Part shown: piece by piece, positions 9,217-16,266 of the stretch | Numbering within the stretch: position 1 is the first letter of the stretch | Layout of the letters: every line of letters starts with the position of its first letter | Origin: Methylobacterium soli | Lineage (GTDB): Bacteria; Pseudomonadota; Alphaproteobacteria; Rhizobiales; Beijerinckiaceae | Length of the DNA stretch: 64,000 nt | Direction of reading: 5' to 3' | NCBI RefSeq assembly: GCF_008806385.1 | Contig: NZ_VZZK01000020.1 | Coordinates: 1-64,000 of the forward strand | Notes under the pieces: model-generated | The model's input: the letters and a program-made list of their open reading frames with translations, nothing else | Told to the model about the DNA's origin: nothing | The model's database searches: none | Made by a program: the position numbers and the translations under genes

Positions 9217-10056
9217 ATGACCGACTCCCTCAACCGCATCGACGCCACCTTCGCCCGCTGCCGCGCGGAGGGACGCGCCGCCCTCGTCACCTACGTGATG
9301 GCCGGCGACCCCGACCCGGAGACCTCCCTGAAGGTCCTGGAATCGCTGCCGGCCTCCGGCGCCGACATCGTGGAATTCGGCCTGCCCTTCACCGACCCGA
9401 TGGCGGACGGCCCCGCGATCCAGGCCGCCGGCTTGCGGGCGCTGAAGGGCGGCCAGGGCGTGGTGAGGACGCTGGAGCTCGTGCGCCGTTTCCGCGCCGG
9501 CAACGCCGATACGCCCGTGATCCTGATGGGCTATTACAACCCGATCCATGCCTACGGGGTCGCGCGCTTCCTCGAGGACGCGGTGGAGGCCGGGATCGAC
9601 GGGCTGATCGTCGTCGACCTGCCGCCGGAGGAGGATGACGAGCTCTGCCTGCCGGCCTTGGCCCGGGGCCTCGCCTTCATCCGCCTCGCGACGCCGACGA
9701 CCGACGAGCGCCGCCTGCCCGCCGTCCTCGCGAACACGGCGGGCTTCGTCTACTACGTCTCGATCACGGGCATCACCGGAACGGCGACGCCCGATTTCGG
9801 CAGGGTCGCGGAGGCGGTGGGCCGCATCCGGCGCCACACCGACCTGCCCGTGGTGGTGGGCTTCGGGGTGAAGACCGGCGCCCACGCCGCCGCGATCGCC
9901 CGGGGGGCGGACGGGGTCGTGGTGGGCTCGGCCCTCGTCGACGCGCTGGCGCGCTCCCTCGATGCCGAGGGCCGGGCGGGGCCGGACAGCGTCGCGGCGG
10001 TGACGGGGCTCGTGCGCGAACTCGCCGAAGGCGTGCGCTCGGCCAGGAAAGCGTAA
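9217..10056 (+). CDS. trpA: Tryptophan synthase alpha subunit
   Basis: TrpA, 279 aa, full length. It cleaves indole-3-glycerol phosphate to indole and glyceraldehyde 3-phosphate and passes indole to TrpB. The family signature VEFGLPFTDPMADGP carries the catalytic Glu and Asp, and the phosphate-binding region GVVVGSALV is present near the C-terminus. The start at 9217 matches the usual N-terminus. In most relatives trpB lies directly upstream. Here the upstream gene is the divergent GH63 gene, so trpB must be elsewhere and trpA must have its own promoter in the 8924-9216 gap. accD and folC follow on the same strand. Confidence 0.97.
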   Translation: MTDSLNRIDATFARCRAEGRAALVTYVMAGDPDPETSLKVLESLPASGADIVEFGLPFTDPMADGPAIQAAGLRALKGGQGVVRTLELVRRFRAGNADTPVILMGYYNPIHAYGVARFLEDAVEAGIDGLIVVDLPPEEDDELCLPALARGLAFIRLATPTTDERRLPAVLANTAGFVYYVSITGITGTATPDFGRVAEAVGRIRRHTDLPVVVGFGVKTGAHAAAIARGADGVVVGSALVDALARSLDAEGRAGPDSVAAVTGLVRELAEGVRSARKA

Positions 10057-10059
10057 GGC

Positions 10060-10116
10060 GGCACCGACCGGGTGCCGGGCGGCCCCGGCCGGATACTGGC
10101 CGGCCCCCGGGCCGCC
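10060..10116 (+). other. Hairpin cluster between trpA and accD
   Basis: Immediately after the trpA stop there is a hairpin GGCACC / GGTGCC (10060-10065 and 10071-10076). A nested one follows, with inner stem CCGGCC / GGCCGG (85-90 and 98-103 of the 10000s) and outer stem GGCGGCC / GGCCGCC. There is no T tract, so it is not a canonical terminator. It could pause polymerase or stabilise the trpA 3' end. Confidence 0.5.
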
Positions 10117-10193
10117 ACACTGGCGGGATACCCGCCGAGACCTGATATCAAGCGGTGGCTCGAACCGGACGACGCGCGATGAAAGTGGAACCG

Positions 10194-11123
10194 ATGAACT
10201 GGATCTCGGAGGTGGTGCGCCCCAGGATCAAGACCCTGTTCAAGCGCGAGACCCCGGAGAATCTCTGGATCAAGTGCCCGGACACGGGCCAGATGGTGTT
10301 CCACAAGGAGGTGGAGGGGAACCACTGGGTGATTCCCGGCTCCGAGCACCATCTGAAGATGAGCGCTCAGGCGCGCCTCAAGATGATGTTCGACGAGGGC
10401 ACCTGGATCGACGTGCCGCTCCCCGAGGTGGCGCCCGACCCGCTCAAGTTCCGCGACGAGAAGCGCTACGTCGACCGCCTCAAGGAGGCGCGGGCCAAGA
10501 CCGGGATGGCCGACGCGTTCAAGGTCGGGTACGGCCGTGTCGGCGGCCTTCCGATGACGCTGGCCGCGCAGGAATTCGGCTTCATGGCGGGCTCTCTCGG
10601 CATGGCGGCCGGCGAGGCCTTCATCCGCGGCGCCGAGACGGCCCTCGACAAGCGCACCCCCTTCGTCCTGTTCTCGGCCTCCGGCGGCGCGCGCATGCAG
10701 GAGGGCATTCTCTCGCTGATGCAGATGCCGCGCACCACGGTGGCGGTGCGCCGCCTCAACGCCGCGCGCCTCCCCTACATCGTGGTGCTGACGAACCCGA
10801 CCACGGGCGGCGTCACCGCCTCCTACGCGATGCTGGGCGACGTGCACCTGGCCGAGCCCGGCGCGCTGATCTGCTTTGCCGGCCCCCGCGTGATCGAGCA
10901 GACCATCCGGGAGAAGCTGCCCGACGGCTTCCAGCGCGCCGAGTACCTGCGCGAGCACGGCATGGTGGACCAGGTGGTGCACCGCCACGCCCTCAAGGAG
11001 ACCGTGACCCGCCTCTGCGGCCTCCTGATGAACACGCCCGATTCGAACGGCGCCCGCGCCATGAACCCGTCACCCGCCCAACTCCCGGCCCAGGCCTCTC
11101 TGCCCCTGCCCGAGCCGGCCTGA
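10194..11123 (+). CDS. accD: Acetyl-CoA carboxylase carboxyltransferase subunit beta
   Basis: AccD (309 aa from the ATG at 10194). With AccA it transfers CO2 from carboxybiotin to acetyl-CoA, giving malonyl-CoA for fatty acid synthesis. Crotonase-fold carboxyltransferase features are clear, for example FSASGGARMQEG and NPTTGGVTASYAMLGD with the oxyanion-hole glycines. The N-terminal region NLWIKCPDTGQMVFH keeps only one of the four cysteines of the E. coli zinc ribbon, which I recall as usual for alphaproteobacterial AccD. The ATG at 10179 is also in frame; 10194 (MNWISEVV) matches the family N-terminus. It lies 13 bp before folC, so the two are probably co-transcribed. Confidence 0.96.
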   Translation: MNWISEVVRPRIKTLFKRETPENLWIKCPDTGQMVFHKEVEGNHWVIPGSEHHLKMSAQARLKMMFDEGTWIDVPLPEVAPDPLKFRDEKRYVDRLKEARAKTGMADAFKVGYGRVGGLPMTLAAQEFGFMAGSLGMAAGEAFIRGAETALDKRTPFVLFSASGGARMQEGILSLMQMPRTTVAVRRLNAARLPYIVVLTNPTTGGVTASYAMLGDVHLAEPGALICFAGPRVIEQTIREKLPDGFQRAEYLREHGMVDQVVHRHALKETVTRLCGLLMNTPDSNGARAMNPSPAQLPAQASLPLPEPA

Positions 11124-11136
11124 CACGACGCGACCC

Positions 11137-12474
11137 ATGGATTCTTCCGACGCGCTGATGGCGCGCTTCCTCGCCCTGCATCCGCGCACGATCGACCTGT
11201 CGCTCGGGCGCATCCAAGGCTTGCTGGCCAAGCTCAACCATCCCGAGCGGCGCCTGCCGCCGGTGATCCACGTGGCCGGCACCAACGGCAAGGGCTCCAC
11301 CATCGCCTTCATGCGGGCCATCCTGGAGGCGGGGGGCTTGGCGGCCCACGTCTACACCTCGCCCCATCTGGTGCGCTTCCACGAGCGCATCCGGCTCGGC
11401 GCCATCGGGGGCGGCCACTTCGTGCCGGAGGACCGCCTCGCCGACGCCTTCGCGCGCTGCGAGGCGGTCAATGGGGGTGACCCGATCACCGTCTTCGAGA
11501 TCACCACCGCCGCGGCGCTGCTGCTGTTCTCGGAAGTGCCTGCCGACGTGCTCCTCCTCGAAGTGGGCCTGGGCGGCCGGGTCGATGCCACGAACGTGAT
11601 CGACGCGCCCGCCGCCGCCGTCGTCACCCCGATCGGACGCGACCACGCGGAATATCTCGGCGACACCGTCGCGGCGGTGGCGGGGGAGAAGGCCGGCATC
11701 TTCAAGCGCGGCTGCCCCGCAATCATCGCGGCCCAGGATTACGCCGAGGCCGACGCGGTGCTCTGCCGCCATGCCGAGGCGGTCGGCGCCGGGCCCATCC
11801 GCGTCGGCAACCAGGATTTCTCGGTCCACGAGGAGCGCGGCCGCCTCGTCTACCAGGACGAGACCGACCTGTTCGACCTGCCGCTGCCGCGCCTCAGCGG
11901 ACGCCATCAGCTCACCAATGCGGGCACCGCCATCGCGGCCCTGCGCGCGGCGGGCTTCGGGGACATCGGGGTCGCGGCCATCGAGACGGGCCTGCGCAGC
12001 GTCGACTGGCCCGGGCGCCTGCAGCGCCTCGCCCGCGGCCACCTCGCCCAGTTGGTCGCCGACCAGCTGCCGGCCGGCACCGAGCTCTGGCTCGACGGCG
12101 GCCACAACATCGATGGCGGGCGCATCCTCGCCGCCGCCGTGGCGGATCTCGGCGACCGCAGCGACGTCCCCCTGGTGCTGATCGTCGGGCTCCTGGGCAC
12201 TAAGGATGCCGAGGGCTTCCTGCGCAACTTCGTCGGGCTTTCCCGCGCCCTCATCGCGGTGCCGATCGCCGGCCAGATGGCGGCCCGGCCCGCCGAGGAA
12301 GTCGCCCAGATCGCCGCCTCGGTGGGCCTCAGCGCCCGCGTCGCCGCGAGCGTCGAGGCGGCCCTCGCGATGGTCTCCGACATCGCCTTCGAGCAGCCGC
12401 CCCGCATCCTGATCTGCGGCTCGCTCTATCTCGCGGGCGCGGTGCTGACCGCGAACGGCACCCCGCCGACCTGA
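11137..12474 (+). CDS. folC: Bifunctional folylpolyglutamate synthase / dihydrofolate synthase
   Basis: FolC, 445 aa, a Mur-ligase-fold ATP-dependent ligase that adds glutamate to dihydropteroate and to folates in the cytoplasm. The P-loop HVAGTNGKGST is near residue 45. VGLGGRVDATNV and the downstream IGRDHAEYLGDT / EKAGIFKRG segments are characteristic of the family. The ATG at 11137 is 13 bp after the accD stop. It is the last gene of the trpA-accD-folC set. Confidence 0.95.
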   Translation: MDSSDALMARFLALHPRTIDLSLGRIQGLLAKLNHPERRLPPVIHVAGTNGKGSTIAFMRAILEAGGLAAHVYTSPHLVRFHERIRLGAIGGGHFVPEDRLADAFARCEAVNGGDPITVFEITTAAALLLFSEVPADVLLLEVGLGGRVDATNVIDAPAAAVVTPIGRDHAEYLGDTVAAVAGEKAGIFKRGCPAIIAAQDYAEADAVLCRHAEAVGAGPIRVGNQDFSVHEERGRLVYQDETDLFDLPLPRLSGRHQLTNAGTAIAALRAAGFGDIGVAAIETGLRSVDWPGRLQRLARGHLAQLVADQLPAGTELWLDGGHNIDGGRILAAAVADLGDRSDVPLVLIVGLLGTKDAEGFLRNFVGLSRALIAVPIAGQMAARPAEEVAQIAASVGLSARVAASVEAALAMVSDIAFEQPPRILICGSLYLAGAVLTANGTPPT

Positions 12475-12493
12475 GGGGCTTCGCAGCTCGCGT

Positions 12494-12521
12494 GCAACAA
12501 AGGTTATGGCGCAACCTTGTT
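12494..12521. other. Imperfect inverted repeat after folC
   Basis: AACAAAGGTT (from 12496) and AACCTTGTT (to 12521) form a 9-bp stem with one bulged A and a loop of about 7 bases. It sits 20 bp past the folC stop and has no T run. It could be a weak folC terminator or an operator for the outer membrane protein gene 220 bp downstream. Confidence 0.35.
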
Positions 12522-12740
12522 CGGCAACCTGCTTGATTTTCAAGGGAATCGGCAGGTTCCAGCCGGCCCTGATGCCTCCGGGACGGGCCGAGATCAGGCC
12601 GTGAACAGCAATCCCCGCTATCCACCATTGACATCGGCCGGGTGCGGAGCCGGACCCGGTGTGTCCTCAGCGCTACATCTTAACTGTGGAAAATCCCGTA
12701 GTTTCGCCATCGATCGGGCACAATGCTGGGGATCATAAAA

Positions 12741-13616
12741 GTGAAGAAGCTTCTCACCTCGTTTGCGGCCTTTACGGCCCTCACCGCGGCCGCCACGGCC
12801 GCCGATCTGCCGCGCCGCGCCGCGCCGCCGATCTTCACCCCTGTTCCGGTGTTCACCTGGACGGGCTTCTACGCCGGTTTCAACGCTGGTTACGGCTTCG
12901 ATGCCAGCAACAACGGCGCTCCGACCGTCGTGAACCTGCCGGCCGCTTCCGGCCTGTTCCGTAACGCCGCGAACACCGCGTTCGTCCCGGGCCAGGTTGC
13001 TTTCAGCAACGGCAGCAGCAACGACGGCTTCGTCGGCGGTGGTCAGATCGGCTACAACTACCAGTTCACCCCGGGCTCGGGCCTGGTCGTGGGTATCGAG
13101 GCTGACGCTCAGTACGTCGACTTCGGCCGCAACCGGAACCGCTTCGCCTTCGCGACGCTGCCGGCCGGCGGCTTCGTGACCCCGGGCTCGCTGGTGTTCA
13201 ACCCGAACGGTCAGGCCAGCCTCGACTTCTTCGGCACCGTCCGCGGCCGCATCGGTTACGCCTTCGACCGCGTCCTGTTCTACGGCACCGGCGGCTTCGC
13301 CTACGGCGCTGGCGGCGGCCGTCAGTTCGGCCTGCCGAACGGCAGCCGTGACGACTTCCGCACCGGCTGGACCGCCGGCGGCGGCGTCGAGTACGCCCTC
13401 CCGACCGACTCGTTCCTGAACTTCTTCCGCTCCTCGGCGGTGACGCTCAAGGTCGAAGGCCTCTACGTCAACCTCGAGAACAACAACCGCCTCAACGGCG
13501 CCTTCGCGGTTCTGCCGAACGGCAATGTCCTGAACACCGGCCTCCTCGGCCGTCGCCAGGACACCGAGTTCGCCGTCGTGCGCGCCGGTCTGAACTACAA
13601 GTTCGGCACCTACTAA
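12741..13616 (+). CDS. Outer membrane beta-barrel protein (Omp25/Omp31-like)
   Basis: A 291-aa outer membrane protein. A signal peptide (residues 1-20, ending at TAAATAADL) precedes a Pro-rich turn and the typical start of the OMP_b-brl barrel, FTWTGFYAGFNAGYGF. Alternating aromatic/Gly strands follow, and the protein ends in Phe-Gly-Thr-Tyr (LNYKFGTY), with several aromatic residues in the last strand. I prefer the GTG at 12741 over the ATG at 12723 because GGGGA lies 8 bp upstream of it and it gives a canonical K-K-L-L signal start. Codon choice is narrow (GGC, AAC, CTG, GTC), and a strong terminator follows, both fitting a highly expressed porin-like protein. It splits folC from trxA, which are usually closer. 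Confidence 0.88.
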   Translation: MKKLLTSFAAFTALTAAATAADLPRRAAPPIFTPVPVFTWTGFYAGFNAGYGFDASNNGAPTVVNLPAASGLFRNAANTAFVPGQVAFSNGSSNDGFVGGGQIGYNYQFTPGSGLVVGIEADAQYVDFGRNRNRFAFATLPAGGFVTPGSLVFNPNGQASLDFFGTVRGRIGYAFDRVLFYGTGGFAYGAGGGRQFGLPNGSRDDFRTGWTAGGGVEYALPTDSFLNFFRSSAVTLKVEGLYVNLENNNRLNGAFAVLPNGNVLNTGLLGRRQDTEFAVVRAGLNYKFGTY

Positions 13617-13641
13617 GCCGACGATACGGTCTCGAAACCGG

Positions 13642-13673
13642 AAGGCCTGGCTCCTCGGAGCCAGGCCTTTTTT
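13642..13673 (+). terminator. Rho-independent terminator of the outer membrane protein gene
   Basis: Perfect 11-bp stem GGCCTGGCTCC / GGAGCCAGGCC (13644-13654 and 13657-13667), flanked by AA/TT and followed by TTTTTT. It starts 25 bp past the stop codon. Confidence 0.92.
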
Positions 13674-13715
13674 CGTTGGGCCGCGCGACCGGCCGCTGCC
13701 GGGGAGGCCCGCACG

Positions 13716-13745
13716 AAAAAAGCCCGGCTCGCACGAGCCGGGCTT
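13716..13745 (-). terminator. Rho-independent terminator of trxA
   Basis: Perfect 11-bp stem AGCCCGGCTCG / CGAGCCGGGCT (13721-13731 and 13734-13744). On the minus strand it is followed by a run of six T. It lies 50 bp beyond the trxA stop, back to back with the terminator of the convergent outer membrane protein gene. Confidence 0.9.
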
Positions 13746-13793
13746 CTGGCATTGGCCCGCGGCGCCCAGGAAGGCGCCGCGCGAGAGTCTGTC

Positions 13794-14123
13794 TCAGGCG
13801 TTGGCGGTCTGGGCCGCGATCCAGCGGGAGAGGTCGCCCTTCGGCGCCGCGCCCACCTTCTGGTCCACGCGCTGGCCGCCCTTGAACAGGAGCAGCGTCG
13901 GGATCGACCGGATGCCGTATTGCGAGGCGATGCCGGGATTCTCGTCGACATTGACCTTGGCGATCTTCACCCGGCCCTGCAAATCCGCGGAGATCTCCTC
14001 GAGCGCCGGCCCGATCTGCCGACAGGGACCGCACCACTCCGCCCAGAAATCCACGACGACGGGCTCGGCGGAGTTGAGAACATCCTGCTCGAAGCTCGCA
14101 TCGGTCACTTTCACCGTCGCCAT
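13794..14123 (-). CDS. trxA: Thioredoxin
   Basis: Thioredoxin 1, 109 aa, general cytoplasmic disulfide reductase fed by thioredoxin reductase. The active site is WCGPC with C31 and C34. D25 is the usual buried acid, and the cis-proline loop is IPTLLLFKGG. In related genomes trxA lies directly downstream of addA. Here a sugar dehydrogenase gene and two palindromic repeats separate them, so trxA is probably transcribed alone and stops at its own terminator. Confidence 0.97.
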   Translation of the reverse strand: MATVKVTDASFEQDVLNSAEPVVVDFWAEWCGPCRQIGPALEEISADLQGRVKIAKVNVDENPGIASQYGIRSIPTLLLFKGGQRVDQKVGAAPKGDLSRWIAAQTANA

Positions 14124-14501
14124 CTTGGTCCCTTTCCGGTTTCACGGGTGAGGCTGAAACACGCCATCCCGCGACTGAGGCAGAATTGGCGACGCCGTGA
14201 CACGGGGTCAAGGCACCCGACGGCCGGCGCAGCCCAGGAACGCAAAGCTGTCATGCATCGCGGGGCCTCGCGGGCAGCCCGCAGGGCCGATCCGTGCCGG
14301 GGCTGGCTTGGCGCGAAAGACCCTCTCCTGTCGCACAGGCCTCGCCTTGGCGGTCGCTCCGCCCCATCTCCCGCCCCAAGCCTTAGCCGATCAGGTCCGC
14401 GCGATTCCCTGCGCCGGCTTGCCGGCGCCCGCGCCGCGCTCTGCGCGGCGAGACCCCGACCCGGCTCCGCAAGGTCGGGCCCGCATGGAGGAATTCCGCA
14501 C
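14124..14501. other. Divergent intergenic region, trxA / sugar dehydrogenase
   Basis: No gene is supported. It must hold promoters for both neighbours. GC-rich hairpins such as GCCGGC / GCCGGC and GCCGCGC / GCGCGGC occur around 14415-14455. A GGAGG at about 14486 serves the downstream GTG start. No sigma-70 pair could be fixed. Confidence 0.5.
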
Positions 14502-15794
14502 GTGACGCGCATTCGCCCGATCCTGCTCGCCACCGCCGCCGCCCTGAGCCTCGGCCTCCCCGCCCGCGCGCAGGAGACGGGGGGCGCCGAACCCCGCCCG
14601 TCGCGGGTCGAGGGCGATGCCTTCTCGGCCCCGTCGAGTGCGGCGGACGGCAACAAGCCGGCCGAGACCCAGGCGCCGAATGCCGGCTACAAGCCGCTCC
14701 TACCGAACCAGACCCGGGCCCCGACGCCGAGCGAGGCCACCAAGGTCGACGTGGCGACGGTGGCCCAGGGCCTCGCCAGCCCCTGGGCGCTGGAATTCCT
14801 GCCCGACGGGCGCATGATCGTGACCGAGAAGGCCGGCAAGATCCGGATCGTCGGCAAGGACGGCAGCCTGGGGCAGCCGCTCGCGGGCGTCCCCAAGGTC
14901 GACGCGCGGGGCCAGGGCGGCCTCCTCGACATCGCGCTCAGCCCGAGCTTCGCCTCGGACCGCCTCGTCTACATCAGCTATTCCGAGCCCCGCGAGAAGG
15001 GCAACGGCACCACGGTGGCGAAGGCCAAGCTCGTGGAGAGCGGCGGCTCGGGGAAGCTCGACGGCTTCAAGGTCATCTTCCGGCAGATGCCGACCTATGA
15101 CGGCGACAAGCATTTCGGCTCGCGCCTGGCCTTCGCGCCGGACGGCAAGCTGTTCGTGACCGTGGGCGAGCGTTCGGACAAGCAGACCCGGGGCCAGGCC
15201 CAGGACCTGTCGAGCGGCCTCGGCAAGGTCTTCCGCATCGACACCGACGGCAATGCCCCGAAGGACAACCCCTTCGCGGGCAGCGACAAGGCCAAACCCG
15301 AGATCTGGTCCTACGGCCACCGCAACGTCCAGGGCGCGGCCCTCGACGGCCAGGGCCGCCTCTGGACCATCGAGCACGGGCCGCGCGGAGGCGACGAGCT
15401 GAACCGGCCCCGGCCGGGCCTGAATTACGGCTGGCCGCTCGTCAGCTACGGGATCGAGTATTCCGGCGAGAAGATCGGCGAGGGCATCACCCAGGCGGGC
15501 GGTACGGTGCAGCCGGTCTATTACTGGGACCCGGTGATCGGCCCCTCGAGCCTCGTGCTCTATACCGGCTCGCTGTTCCCGGCCTGGAAGGATGCCTTCC
15601 TGGTCGGCGGCCTCGTCAGCAACGGCCTCGTAGCGCTCAAGCTCGACGGCGACAAGGTCATCACCGAGGAGCGCATCCCCCTCGACACCCGCATCCGCGA
15701 CGTGAAGGTCGCCCCCGACGGCGCGATCTACGCCCTCACGGACGGCCAGGACGGGAAGATCCTGAAGCTCACCCCGAAGGACAAGCAGGGCTGA
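14502..15794 (+). CDS. PQQ-dependent aldose sugar dehydrogenase (YliI/GSDH type)
   Basis: Predicted periplasmic six-bladed beta-propeller oxidoreductase of the soluble glucose dehydrogenase family, 430 aa. It would oxidise aldoses at C1 with PQQ and pass electrons to the respiratory chain. The signal peptide is LLATAAALSLGLPARAQ. Family landmarks are SPWALEFLPDGRMIVTEK, FGSRLAFAPDGKLFVTVGERSD, SYGHRNVQG, TIEHGPRGGDELN and GLNYGWP, which include residues known to hold PQQ and calcium in this family. The GTG at 14502 is preferred because GGAGG lies 10 bp upstream and the signal peptide follows at once; the frame stays open far upstream without conserved sequence. Whether it uses PQQ in vivo is inferred from the family. 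Confidence 0.88.
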   Translation: MTRIRPILLATAAALSLGLPARAQETGGAEPRPSRVEGDAFSAPSSAADGNKPAETQAPNAGYKPLLPNQTRAPTPSEATKVDVATVAQGLASPWALEFLPDGRMIVTEKAGKIRIVGKDGSLGQPLAGVPKVDARGQGGLLDIALSPSFASDRLVYISYSEPREKGNGTTVAKAKLVESGGSGKLDGFKVIFRQMPTYDGDKHFGSRLAFAPDGKLFVTVGERSDKQTRGQAQDLSSGLGKVFRIDTDGNAPKDNPFAGSDKAKPEIWSYGHRNVQGAALDGQGRLWTIEHGPRGGDELNRPRPGLNYGWPLVSYGIEYSGEKIGEGITQAGGTVQPVYYWDPVIGPSSLVLYTGSLFPAWKDAFLVGGLVSNGLVALKLDGDKVITEERIPLDTRIRDVKVAPDGAIYALTDGQDGKILKLTPKDKQG

Positions 15795-15881
15795 CGCCCT
15801 GTCCGTGGTGCCGGGGCGTTTACCAGCAAGCCCGGATGGCAGGGCAGGCGTCAGAAGCGGCGCGAGCAAGCGCGCCGCGGA

Positions 15882-15998
15882 CCCCCTCTCCTGTTCGGGA
15901 GAGGGTTGGGGTGAGGGATGCGACCTATCCGGAGAGGTCGCATCCCTCACCCGGTCGGCTCGCGCCGACTCGACCTCTCCCGAACGGGAGAGGTGGGG
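15882..15998. repeat. Composite palindromic repeat, copy 1
   Basis: About 117 bp made of four adjacent palindromes. They are a left hairpin (CTCTCC / GGAGAG), a long 18-bp stem GGGTGAGGGATGCGACCT / AGGTCGCATCCCTCACCC with loop ATCCGGAG, a short hairpin GTCGGC / GCCGAC, and a right hairpin CCTCTCCCG / CGGGAGAGG. It lies between the convergent sugar dehydrogenase and addA genes; the rest of the 15795-16266 gap holds copy 2 and no gene. The spacer to copy 2 (15999-16040, with CGGGATGACGGCGCGGGC) also recurs beside other copies. Confidence 0.9.
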
Positions 15999-16040
15999 TG
16001 CTTCGCAGCCTCGGGATGACGGCGCGGGCGGCGCGACGGG

Positions 16041-16157
16041 CCCCCTCTCCCGTTCGGGAGAGGGTTGGGGTGAGGGGTGCGACTTACCCGGAGAAGTCGC
16101 ACCCCTCACCCGGTCGGCTCGCGCCGACTCGACCTCTCCCGCACGGGAGAGGTGGGG
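16041..16157. repeat. Composite palindromic repeat, copy 2
   Basis: Same architecture and orientation as copy 1, offset by 159 bp. The long stem is again a perfect 18 bp, GGGTGAGGGGTGCGACTT / AAGTCGCACCCCTCACCC. It differs from copy 1 at two positions, both changed on the two arms so that pairing is kept. Confidence 0.9.
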
Positions 16158-16266
16158 CGCCGACCCGCCCCTCCAAACCGTCGTTCTTGGGCGCCGGGGG
16201 CGGCCCTGGGACGAGAGGCGGTTGTCGGGATGGTGCCGCCGCGCGCCCTGCCTCGGCGGAGAGCCA

